Shown here: positions 17,521 to 24,953 of the stretch, piece after piece | Layout of the letters: every line of letters begins with the position of its first letter | Numbering within the stretch: position 1 is the stretch's first letter | The notes under the pieces: generated by a model | What the model saw: only the letters and a program-made list of their open reading frames with translations | Database searches by the model: none | Told to the model about the DNA's origin: nothing | Assembly (NCBI RefSeq): GCF_037201975.1 | Contig: NZ_CP147520.1 | Coordinates: 7,068,001-7,132,000 of the forward strand | Source: Streptomyces sp. TG1A-60 | GTDB taxonomy: Bacteria; Actinomycetota; Actinomycetes; Streptomycetales; Streptomycetaceae | Length of the DNA: 64,000 bases | Direction of reading: 5' to 3' | Position numbers and translations under genes: made by a program

Positions 17521-17880
17521 TCAGCGGTCGGAATAGCTGAAGTCGCCCACGGTCCAGGCGCTGACGTCCTCGATCGCGACACGGTACATTCCGCCTGTCT
17601 CCGGGATCCCCACCGTGCCCTGCAGGATCCGGGCGACATGGAAGTGAAGATGTGTGGGCGGCCCGTTCTTCTTCGCGGGGGCGTCGAAGACGGCGGAGAA
17701 CTCGCCCAAGCGGTCCGAATCCGTCAGCACATCCGACACCCTCTGCCTCCAGACCGCTTCGGGAGCCAGCCGACCGGTGATGACAGCACCACTGGTGACC
17801 ACGGTCAGGGACATCTGATTGCTCTGCCCGGACTCCACCAGGGTGGCGACGTCAACCAGCAGCTCGTCAGGCTTCGACAT
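17521..17880 (-). CDS. Small protein resembling gas-vesicle accessory GvpU
   Basis: A 119-residue soluble protein. MSLTVVTSGAVITGRL followed by WRQRVSDVL, THLHFHVARI and YRVAIEDVSAWTVGDFS recalls the layout of GvpU (LxxxVNGAVISGxL, then HxHLKxAxI and WRGxIxxVxGFxLG). That resemblance is my reading and is not certain. No other gas-vesicle genes are present. The ATG at 17880 has no ribosome binding site but follows a perfect TATAAT by 7 bases. An in-frame ATG six codons upstream (17898) would lie inside or before that promoter and is unlikely. It sits alone among decayed genes, so it may be a recent arrival or a survivor. Confidence 0.7.
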   Translation of the reverse strand: MSKPDELLVDVATLVESGQSNQMSLTVVTSGAVITGRLAPEAVWRQRVSDVLTDSDRLGEFSAVFDAPAKKNGPPTHLHFHVARILQGTVGIPETGGMYRVAIEDVSAWTVGDFSYSDR

Positions 17881-17887
17881 GGGGCAG

Positions 17888-17893
17888 ATTATA
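17888..17893 (-). promoter_or_regulatory. Perfect TATAAT -10 element, leaderless start
   Basis: Reverse-strand TATAAT ends 7 bases before the ATG at 17880. In a genome this GC-rich such an exact hexamer at this distance strongly suggests transcription starting at the A of the start codon. No good -35 element is seen, which fits weak or activator-dependent expression. Confidence 0.6.
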
Positions 17894-17926
17894 TTCACCG
17901 GCGATCCAGTTGCTTGAGCGGTGGCG

Positions 17927-18339
17927 CTACCGGGCGAGGCGGGCGCTCGCGGCCTTGCCGTCGGAGGCGTGGCGGGTGACCGCGGTGGCGCGGGCGAGGC
18001 CGTTGACCATGGGCCGGCCGAAGCCTCCGGTGCCGCCGTTCAGGTCAACGGTGCGTATGCGCGGCGCATGCCGACCGGCGTCGTGGACGGCCCCTCGATG
18101 GTGGCGGGGTGCGCAGTCGGTTCCCATGCGCAGCGGCGGCCCCCGCCGTGCGCCGGGCGTGGGTGACGAGCTCAGGCACGACCAGGACCACGATGCCCGC
18201 TTCGTCAGGGGCCACGGTCGGCTGCCGCAGGCATTCCCGGCTGCCGCAGGCATTCGAGGAAGGCCCGTGCCGAATCAGGTGCGTCGGCAACGGCTGTCGT
18301 GGAACGGACGGTTGTCGGCGTTGAGGCCATCATGTTCAT
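17927..18339 (-). pseudogene. Broken RsbW-like ATP-binding regulatory protein
   Basis: Across frames the reverse strand reads as a GHKL ATPase of the anti-sigma RsbW type common in Streptomyces. It starts MNMMASTPTTVRSTTAVAD, continues RAFLECLRQP, then (after a shift) DEAGIVVLVVPELVTHARR, the N-box region. After another shift it reads VHDAGRHAPRIRTVDLNGG, GGFGRPMVNGLARATAVTR and GKAASARLAR before TAG. The first shift is caused by a 19-base tandem duplication at 18229-18266. The middle, about 15 residues around the second shift, is lost. It is clearly non-functional. Confidence 0.7.
18229..18266. repeat. 19-bp tandem duplication that breaks the ATPase gene
   Basis: CGGCTGCCGCAGGCATTCC (18229-18247) is followed directly by the same 19 bases with a final G (18248-18266). 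Removing one copy restores the reading frame through FLECLRQPTVAPDEAG, so the duplication is the disabling lesion. Confidence 0.9.
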
Positions 18340-19639
18340 CAGCGTCACCCTGATCTGTGGATCGTCCATGCCCGGCCTCTGCCTACCTGACCTCTGCGCC
18401 CCGCCCCTCCGCCCGCCGACCCGGCAGAGCAGCAGCGCTTGCCGGAGAAACTGACGGCCACAGTCGACGCGTGGTGGCCCGCTGCCGTGTGCCCGCAGCA
18501 GCCCGTGCCACGGTGCGGGCGCACGGCCTGCTCGAGTCGGGGGCCCGCGCCGGTTCGAGCCGACGGCCCATCCGAGGCGACGCTACCGGTGGGGCGACCA
18601 CGAGAGAGAGTGGCCGCGGGCCGAAGAAGCAGTCCTCGTCGAGGCGCTGACGTGGCAACAGGAGCGCCCGTCTGCGAATCGCGGCACCAGCTCCGGCGTG
18701 CAGCGCTTCCAGGAGCTGCTCGGCCACCGGGCCAGGATCGTCAGGGTCGGCGCGGATCCTCGTGTGACGCCCGTCACCGGTCGACCTGTCGGGGTGACAC
18801 GGCCGGAAGCATGAGTGCCCGGTGGTGGCCGGTACCTGCCGACAGTTGGGGCTGCGCGGCTGTGGGTCACTCCGAGTGCCGGACCTCATCCTCGGGGCTG
18901 CTACGACCATCCATGGGCCAGTTGAGGCGAGCTACCTCATCTTCGAGTGGGCGGAAATCTATGCCCGTCGGAGTAGACATTGGGTGGTGGTGTGGTTATG
19001 GTTTCTCTCGTAGTCGAGATCGAGCAAAGCCCGGCGGGGACGAACTGCCGGGCGCAGTACAGGCAGTCGCAGTGCGCAGGACGGTGCGGTGGTGGAGTTC
19101 CGAAGCCAGGGTTGTCGCATGACGGCGACGGGGCTGATGACCGGACCGGGTGGCCCGCAGTGATCAGGGGCCGCCGTGATCAGGGCCGCGGTTGACGCGG
19201 TGGCAGTACCCGTAAGTGCAGTTCGCGGTACGCAGCAGTGAAGTCAGTGAGCGGTACCTCGGTGAAGGCGTCGGCTGCGGGCGCGCGTGCCGGGAGGTTC
19301 GGCAGTGGGGTTCTGAGCCAGGGCAGTCGCAAGATGGGCGACGGGGCTGGCTGCCGAAGAGTGGCGCTGTCACAGGCCATCGAGTAGTTCGCTTCACCAG
19401 CAGTGCGCATTACCCCGCTTGGTGAGTAGCCGATCACCGAGGGAAGAACGGAGGAGCCAAGCGCCATCAGGATCGCCCGGGCGGAAGTCTCGAGCCCGGG
19501 TACCGCAGGACATCGATAGTGAGGTGGTCTCCGGTCAAGCAACCGCGATCCCCGCGCCCCCGACAGTATCTCGATCGGGTCAGCGGACACAGAAGGCCGA
19601 CGCGGCACTAGGGTCGGCAGATGGTGTAGCAGTTCCTTC
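18340..19639. other. Decayed region without an intact gene
   Basis: About 1.3 kb contain only short, overlapping, low-complexity frames on both strands. A forward-strand stretch near 18860-18960 reads SLRVPDLILGAATTIHGPV and then EWAEIYARR. It faintly resembles the end of a PIN-domain toxin (VPDLxIAATAxxHG) but is out of frame with anything before it. A 50-base imperfect direct repeat lies at 19091 and 19304. Nothing else is recognisable. Confidence 0.4.
19091..19352. repeat. Imperfect direct repeat of about 50 bp, 213 bp apart
   Basis: The segments 19091-19139 and about 19304-19352 share roughly four bases in five, including GCCAGGG, GTCGCA and an identical 12-base GGCGACGGGGCT core. They belong to no recognised gene and suggest an old local duplication. 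Confidence 0.45.
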
Positions 19640-19672
19640 GGGGCCCTGGTGTCAGTACGGCACCAGGGCCCC
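19640..19672 (+). terminator. 12-bp perfect hairpin just upstream of the MerR-like gene
   Basis: GGGGCCCTGGTG (19640-19651) pairs exactly with CACCAGGGCCCC (19661-19672) around a 9-base loop. It ends 25 bases before the ATG at 19698, with the GAGAGGTGAG binding site in between. It is either a terminator for upstream transcription or a leader hairpin of the gene. There is no U run. Confidence 0.55.
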
Positions 19673-19697
19673 TCGACGCGTTCCACAGAGAGGTGAG

Positions 19698-20036
19698 ATG
19701 ACAGCAGACGATTCCTTCGGCCGTCTCGACGACGATGATTACCCCGCCTACACCATGGGCCGGGCTGCCGAGATGCTCGGCACCACCCCCAACTTCCTCC
19801 GCGCCATCGGTGAGGCCAGGCTGATCACCCCGCTCCGCTCGGCGGGCGGACACCGCCGCTACTCCCGTTACCAACTGCGCATCGCGGCCCGCGCCCGGGA
19901 ACTCGTCGACCACGGCACCCCCATCGAGGCCGCCTGCCGCATCGTCATTCTGGAAGACCAGCTCGAAGAGGCCCAGCGCATCAACGCCGAACACCGCCGT
20001 GCCGCCGGATCACCCAACCCCCCGGCCGCGGCATGA
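19698..20036 (+). CDS. MerR-type helix-turn-helix protein
   Basis: A 112-residue protein with a MerR-like winged helix at about residues 15-80: YTMGRAAEMLGTTPNFLRAI, then LITPLRSAGGHRRYSRYQL, including the typical GGHRRY wing. After it comes a short helical tail (ILEDQLEEAQRINAEHRRA) in place of a long effector domain. It is therefore a BldC- or stress-type small MerR protein lacking a metal- or drug-binding part. The ATG at 19698 has a good GAGAGGTGAG site. It is one of only three intact genes in the decayed stretch. Confidence 0.9.
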   Translation: MTADDSFGRLDDDDYPAYTMGRAAEMLGTTPNFLRAIGEARLITPLRSAGGHRRYSRYQLRIAARARELVDHGTPIEAACRIVILEDQLEEAQRINAEHRRAAGSPNPPAAA

Positions 20037-20100
20037 GATGAGCGTGGGGGCCTATGGGGAATTAGTGTGACTCGTCCGTTCGGCCTACAAGTTCCTTGGT

Positions 20101-20179
20101 GGGCTGTTCGGCCTCCACCCGTACGAGCACGGCGTCGAGGTCGTCGGGCGTCGCCCGCCCGTATGCGCAGCTCGGTCAT
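20101..20179 (-). pseudogene. N-terminal scrap of a GNAT acetyltransferase
   Basis: From the ATG at 20179 the reverse strand reads MTELRIRA, then after one base shift PDDLDAVLVRVEAEQPTKEL. This resembles the GNAT N-terminus (compare MSDLHIRSATLSDIDTVL in the intact gene at 16506). Nothing of the acetyl-CoA domain follows. It is too short for certainty. Confidence 0.35.
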
Positions 20180-20293
20180 GGAACGACCCCACCGCGGGGG
20201 CCGGACGGTGATCCGGAAACTCCAGGATGCGGACAGCGTCCGGGCGGCGACGGACCTGCCGGGGTCCCGCGGCCGTCCTCGCTCCGCCGCACG

Positions 20294-20505
20294 TCACCTC
20301 CCGCGCAACGCCTCGACGACCCGGGCGAACACCTCCATGTTCGGTTCCAGGACGGTCAGATACGAGAATCCGTACCGCTCCCGCTGCGCCAGCACCTGAT
20401 CGACGATCTCCTCCAGGGTCCCCACGAGTACCAGCACTTCGCACGCCACTCCTCGGCGGACGTCGGGCTGAGCAGATTGACTCCGAAGCGGAACGGGTGC
20501 GGCAT
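20294..20505 (-). pseudogene. LLM-class flavin-dependent oxidoreductase with a large internal deletion
   Basis: The start is intact: GAGGAGAG, then ATG at 20505 and MPHPFRFGVNLLSPTSAEEW, the usual N-terminus of Streptomyces luciferase-like F420-dependent oxidoreductases. After about 24 codons the sequence jumps, out of frame, to VLVLVGTLEEIVDQVLAQRE and YLTVLEPNMEVFARVVEALR before TGA, which is the usual C-terminus. About 200 central codons are missing. The gene is a clean internal deletion remnant. Confidence 0.75.
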
Positions 20506-20664
20506 GAACTCTCCTCATCTCTAAGGGACTTGAGCCGGCACACCAGCGAGTACACCACTTGGGTACGCGTGCCGCCAGCACATGCGCGCGCCCACCGCGC
20601 GGCAGGAGCCCGGCCCCGACGGGCCATACCGCCGAGGCGACCCACGTGGCCGCCTGTACCCGGC

Positions 20665-23235
20665 TCATTCGTGCGCGATGGCCGCCAGCACGTTCATGCG
20701 GGACGCGCGCAGCGCGGGCAGCAGGGCGGCCACGACACCCACCACCGCCGACCCGATCACCACGGCGATGACCGTGCCCCACGGGATCGCCAGTGCCTTC
20801 ATGCCCTGCAGCGCGAGCACCTGCTGCACGCACACGCCCCAGACCAGCCCCAGCGCGAGGCCGAGGACCGCGCCGAACACGGCGATCACCACCGACTCCA
20901 GCCGGATCATCCGCCGCAACTGCCGCCGGGACAGCCCGATCGCGCGCAGCAGCCCGATCTCACGGGTGCGCTCGACGACCGACAGAGCGAGGGTGTTGAC
21001 CACGCCGAGCACCGCGATGACGATCGCGAGGCCGAGCAACGCGTAGACCAGATAGAGGAGTACGGCGATCTGGCCGCGGACCAGCTCCTTGTAGTCGGCC
21101 TGGTCACGGACCTGCACCTGCGGATAGGCCTCCAGCGTCCGCTCCAGGTCCGCCCGCAGCTCGTCGGCGCCGACGCCGGAGGCGGCGTTCACGTACAGTG
21201 CCGAGTCCTGGCCGTCGGGCACGTACTTCTCGATGGTGCCCATTCCGAAGTACAGCCCGCCCCGCATCCCGAAGCCGTCGGCGGTGTCCTGGTCGGTGAG
21301 CGCTCCCACCCGCAGCTCGGCGTTCTTCCCGGCGGGGAACCGCACGGGAATGGTGTCGCCGAGCGTCACGTCGTGGTCCCGCGCGAACTCCACGTCCATG
21401 GCGATGCTGCCGTCCGCCAGCGCGGCGGCGCTGTCGCCCTCGGCGTAGGTGACGTTCGCGACCTCGTCGAGCCGCGAGTCGTAGGCCGCGGCGGTCGTCT
21501 CCACCCGCTCGCCGTCCGGCAGCCGTACCGCGACCGGGGTGAACCGCTGCCGTACGACGAGGCCGGTGCCTTCCGTGGCGCGGATCTTGTCGGTGACCTC
21601 CTGTGGGAAGGGCGTGAAGTTCTGGTTCTGGACGACGAAGTCGGCGCCCAGCGTCTTGTCGATCTCGTCGTCGAACGACTCGGTCATCGACGCGCTGGCC
21701 ACGGACATACCGCCGACCAGCGCGATCCCCACCATCAGCGCGGCGGCGGTGGCCCCGGTCCGGCGCGGGTTGCGCAGGGCGTTGCGCTGGCTCATCCGGC
21801 CGACGGAGCCGAACAGCGCGGGGAACGCGCCGCCGAGGACCCGGATCACCGGCCGAACGAGAAGCGGTCCCGCGATGACGGTCGCGACGAGTGTGAGGAC
21901 CACGCCGAGACCGAGGAAGGCGGCCGCCGAACCCGTGTCCGACGACACCACGCACCCCACGAGCGCGGCGGCACCGGCCGCGGCGACGATCCCGCCGACC
22001 AGTGCGCGCACCCGCAGCGGCCGGCCCATTCCGGCGGTCTCGGCGTCCGAGAGCGCCGCCATCGGCGACACGGTCGCCGCCCGTCGCGCGGGCAGATAGG
22101 CCGCCACGAAGGTGACGCCCAGCCCGACGACGTACGCGGCGACGGGGGTGCCCACGCCGATCACCATCTCGGTGGACTTCAGGTTCATCCCGAGCAGGCC
22201 CATGAGCTCGATCAGCCCGAAGGCCAGCCCGATGCCCGCGGCGAGGCCGAGCGTCGACCCCACCAGGCCGAGCAGCGCCGCCTCGGCGAGCACCGACCGC
22301 CGCACCTGCCGCCGGTCGGCACCGAGCGCGCGCAACAGGCCCAGTTCACGGGTGCGCTGGGCGATGAGCATCGAGAAGGTGTTGACGATGAGGAAGATCC
22401 CGACGAGCGTGGCGATCCCGGCGAAGCCGAGCATCACGTACTTGATGACGTCGAGGAAGCCGCCGAGCGAGGCCGCGGCCGACTCGGCCTGCTCGTCGGC
22501 GGTCTGGTACTCGTACGTGCGCGGCCCGAGTTCGTCGGCGATCCGCTGCTTCAACTGTGCGTCGCTGACGTCGGGCGCCGCGGTCACCGAGATGCTCGTG
22601 GCGGCGTCGGGGTCGCCCAGCAGCCTGGCCTGCGCGGTCGGGGTGTCGAGGAAGACCAGCGCGGCGCCGGGGTTGGTGGTGGTGAAGGTGGCGATGCCGA
22701 CGATCCTCACCTCGAAGGAGCCCGGCTGGGCGAGCACCGTCAGGGTGTCGCCGATCTCCACGTCCTTGTTCTTCGCGGTGTCCGCGTCGAGCAGCGCCTG
22801 GTCGGGACCCTCGGGCGCGTGTCCGCTGGTCAGTTCCACCGGGCTGCGGTCGGTGACGTACCAGTTGGTGGCGATGGTGGGGGCGCCCGTCGTCGGCCCC
22901 ACCGACTCGTTCCCGCTGTCGACGATCGTGATGTTCTCCACGGCCGCGTCCACATGGGTGTCCGCGACGCCGTCGATCCCCGCGACCCGCTGCGCCAGCG
23001 AGGCGGGCACGGTCTGCACGGCCCCCGTCGGCAGCTGCCCCGACAGGTCGTCGTCCCTCGGGCCCACGGTCACGTCGGCCGAGGTGGAGGCGAAGAGGCG
23101 GTCGAAGGTGCGGGTGACCGTGTCCGAGAAGATCAGACTGCCCGCGACGAAGGCCACGGACAGGACGATCGCCAGCGCCGAGAGCAGCAGCCGCCCCTTG
23201 TGCGCGAGGAAACTCCGCAGGGTCGCCTTCAGCAC
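20665..23235 (-). CDS. ABC transporter permease, FtsX/MacB type
   Basis: An 856-residue permease with two FtsX-like units. An N-terminal membrane anchor (LLLSALAIVLSVAFVAGSLIF) precedes a periplasmic-type MacB core domain at about 40-250. Three membrane segments follow near 265-400, then a second core domain and a final three-segment block ending near 845. Such duplicated permeases act in lipoprotein or peptide export, or in envelope mechanotransmission, and do not transport classical solutes. The gene follows its ATPase gene by 4 bases. Expected location is the cytoplasmic membrane. Length is normal for actinobacterial members. Confidence 0.93.
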   Translation of the reverse strand: MLKATLRSFLAHKGRLLLSALAIVLSVAFVAGSLIFSDTVTRTFDRLFASTSADVTVGPRDDDLSGQLPTGAVQTVPASLAQRVAGIDGVADTHVDAAVENITIVDSGNESVGPTTGAPTIATNWYVTDRSPVELTSGHAPEGPDQALLDADTAKNKDVEIGDTLTVLAQPGSFEVRIVGIATFTTTNPGAALVFLDTPTAQARLLGDPDAATSISVTAAPDVSDAQLKQRIADELGPRTYEYQTADEQAESAAASLGGFLDVIKYVMLGFAGIATLVGIFLIVNTFSMLIAQRTRELGLLRALGADRRQVRRSVLAEAALLGLVGSTLGLAAGIGLAFGLIELMGLLGMNLKSTEMVIGVGTPVAAYVVGLGVTFVAAYLPARRAATVSPMAALSDAETAGMGRPLRVRALVGGIVAAAGAAALVGCVVSSDTGSAAAFLGLGVVLTLVATVIAGPLLVRPVIRVLGGAFPALFGSVGRMSQRNALRNPRRTGATAAALMVGIALVGGMSVASASMTESFDDEIDKTLGADFVVQNQNFTPFPQEVTDKIRATEGTGLVVRQRFTPVAVRLPDGERVETTAAAYDSRLDEVANVTYAEGDSAAALADGSIAMDVEFARDHDVTLGDTIPVRFPAGKNAELRVGALTDQDTADGFGMRGGLYFGMGTIEKYVPDGQDSALYVNAASGVGADELRADLERTLEAYPQVQVRDQADYKELVRGQIAVLLYLVYALLGLAIVIAVLGVVNTLALSVVERTREIGLLRAIGLSRRQLRRMIRLESVVIAVFGAVLGLALGLVWGVCVQQVLALQGMKALAIPWGTVIAVVIGSAVVGVVAALLPALRASRMNVLAAIAHE

Positions 23236-23239
23236 GGTC

Positions 23240-24115
23240 TCAGTCCTTGTCGAGGTCGGCGGGCCCGGTCGTGGGGACGTCGCTGGGTGCGCCCGCCGCG
23301 TCCGCGGTCGCCCCGGCGGTGTCGAAACCGGGGCTCTGGGGGCTCGCCCCGGCGAAGAGGCGCATGCGCTCCAGCACCGCCTCGGCCGTAGGACGCTCCA
23401 TCCGGTCCACGATCCGCCCGTCGGCGAGGAAGAGCACCAGGTCGGAGTGGGCGGCGGCGCCCGGATCGTGGGTGACCATGACGACCGTCTGGCCGAGCTG
23501 GTCGACGGCCTCGCGCAGGAAGCCGAGCACTTCGAGCCCGGCCCGGGAGTCGAGGTTGCCGGTCGGCTCGTCCGCGAAGATCAGCTCGGGCCGGGAGGCC
23601 AGCGCGCGGGCGCAGGCGACGCGCTGCTGCTGGCCGCCGGAGAGCTGGGAGGGCCGGTGCCCCAGCCTGTCCCGCAGCCCGAGCGTGTCGATGACCTGGT
23701 CCAGCCACTTGTCGTCGGGCTTCTTGCCCGCGATGTCCATGGGCAGGGTGATGTTCTCGGCCGCGTTCAGCGTGGGGATCAGGTTGAAGGACTGGAACAT
23801 GAACCCGATCCGGTCCCGGCGCAGCCGGGTCAGATCGCGATCCCTGAGCCCGGTGATCTCGGTGTCCCCGAGCCACACCTGCCCGGCCGACACGGTGTCG
23901 AGCCCGGCGAGGCAGTGCATCAGGGTGGACTTTCCCGACCCCGAGGGGCCCATGACCGCGGTGAAGCGGCCACGCGCGATGTCCACGTCGACCGAGTCGA
24001 GGGCGAGCACCGTCGTCTCGCCCGAGCCGTACGCCTTCGTCAGGCCCCGGGCGCGGGCGGCGACGCCGTCGGCTTCCGCGCGGCCGAGGGGGTGCTCAGC
24101 GGCAGCAGTGGACAA
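23240..24115 (-). CDS. ABC transporter ATP-binding protein (MacB/LolD type)
   Basis: A 291-residue ATPase that powers the adjacent FtsX-type permease. Walker A is GPSGSGKST at about residue 58, the signature is LSGGQQQRVACARAL, and Walker B is ELIFADEPTGNLDS, with MVTHDP as switch His. LolD-type length is exceeded by about 40 C-terminal residues rich in Ala, Thr and Pro. It is the first gene of a two-gene operon. The ATG at 24115 begins after a 34-residue lead before the first strand. Confidence 0.95.
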   Translation of the reverse strand: MSTAAAEHPLGRAEADGVAARARGLTKAYGSGETTVLALDSVDVDIARGRFTAVMGPSGSGKSTLMHCLAGLDTVSAGQVWLGDTEITGLRDRDLTRLRRDRIGFMFQSFNLIPTLNAAENITLPMDIAGKKPDDKWLDQVIDTLGLRDRLGHRPSQLSGGQQQRVACARALASRPELIFADEPTGNLDSRAGLEVLGFLREAVDQLGQTVVMVTHDPGAAAHSDLVLFLADGRIVDRMERPTAEAVLERMRLFAGASPQSPGFDTAGATADAAGAPSDVPTTGPADLDKD

Positions 24116-24298
24116 AACGGCCTCCAGGCTCGAACCAGATCGAATTCCGGGCGTTCCCGGCCGAGCCTAGTGTGATCCAGTGCATACCCGGAATCCCCCC
24201 GAAGTTCGAGCCCGTCTCCGTCGCAGGTCGGGTCCTTGATTTCGATGTAGGGGGCACCCATGGGGGTGTCCTGGGTGTGGTGCGGGAGCAAGGCCCTC

Positions 24299-24328
24299 TT
24301 GCTTCTGCTAGCACTCCAGCGCTAGCGT
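24299..24328 (+). promoter_or_regulatory. Promoter with 20-bp near-palindrome ahead of the antitoxin gene
   Basis: TTGCTT (24299-24304), 18 bases and TAGCGT (24323-24328) form a promoter ending 6 bases before the ATG at 24335. The 20-base near-palindrome GCTAGCAC-TCCA-GCGCTAGC (24307-24326) covers the spacer and -10. This is the expected position for autorepression by a ribbon-helix-helix antitoxin. Confidence 0.6.
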
Positions 24329-24334
24329 CGAGGC

Positions 24335-24574
24335 ATGGCCAAGACCCAGCTGAACGTACGGGTGGACGAAGACACCGCCCGAGCCGCCCGAGAGCGGGCC
24401 CTGGAGCGCGGGATGAGTGTGAACCGGTACATCGAGGAGCTGGTCAGGCAGGACACCGGCGAAGCGGGCCACACCTTCGTCGAGTCCGCCGCCGACTTCA
24501 TGAAGCAGTACGAGGCGGTCTTCGTCGAGGAGTTCGGCGGAGAGCTCGAAGGCCGGCGCGAGGGACGTCACTGA
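24335..24574 (+). CDS. Ribbon-helix-helix antitoxin-like protein
   Basis: A 79-residue protein. The N-terminal strand TQLNVRVDEDTA and the following helices (ARERALERGMSVNRYIEELV) form a ribbon-helix-helix DNA-binding fold of the Arc/CopG type. The acidic C-terminus (FMKQYEAVFVEEFGGELEG) would wrap the partner protein. The downstream Fic-like gene begins 5 bases after its stop, a standard antitoxin-toxin order. Its promoter holds a palindrome suited to autorepression, and the transcript is probably leaderless. Confidence 0.85.
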   Translation: MAKTQLNVRVDEDTARAARERALERGMSVNRYIEELVRQDTGEAGHTFVESAADFMKQYEAVFVEEFGGELEGRREGRH

Positions 24575-24578
24575 TCCC

Positions 24579-24953
24579 TTGAGCCAGCTCAGAATCGACC
24601 TCGCCTGGCTCCTGATGGTCGCCGAACAGAAGACGCCCGGAGATCCCCAGGTCGCCGACTGGGGCGCCCTCGTCGCGGCCGTCGCCCGCCACGAGGCCCA
24701 GATATTCGACGTCCCCGTCTATGACACCCCGCACGCCCGAGCCGCCGCCCTCCTCCAACTCCTCATGCACGTCCCCGCGCTGGAGCGCTCCAACGCGCTG
24801 TTCGCCTCCGCCGTCGCCTACGGCTACCTCGTGGCCAGCGGTGTCAAGGTCGTCACCTCCGCCGAGCAGGTGCGCGAACTGGCCAGACTGGTCAAGAGCG
24901 GCGAGGCCACCGTGCACGACATCACGCGGGAGTTGCGCCAGTGGAGTCTGTGA
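24579..24953 (+). CDS. Fic/Doc-like toxin-family protein with degenerate motif
   Basis: A 124-residue protein starting at the TTG at 24579. Its helical layout resembles Doc toxins, which modify EF-Tu: an N-terminal HEAQIFDVPVYD block corresponds to the Doc HxxxIxxFGG region. However, the catalytic HxFxDGNKR motif is replaced by HVPALERSNALFASAVAYGY, keeping only part of the helix. It is probably not an active AMP/phosphotransferase of the usual kind. Pairing with the ribbon-helix-helix gene supports a toxin-antitoxin origin. The last 32 bases overlap the convergent methyltransferase gene. Confidence 0.7.
   Translation: MSQLRIDLAWLLMVAEQKTPGDPQVADWGALVAAVARHEAQIFDVPVYDTPHARAAALLQLLMHVPALERSNALFASAVAYGYLVASGVKVVTSAEQVRELARLVKSGEATVHDITRELRQWSL

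Noticed and set aside
20227..23391. 1054-codon forward open frame
   Set aside because: It runs opposite the FtsX-type permease gene, has no motif, and is a high-GC shadow.
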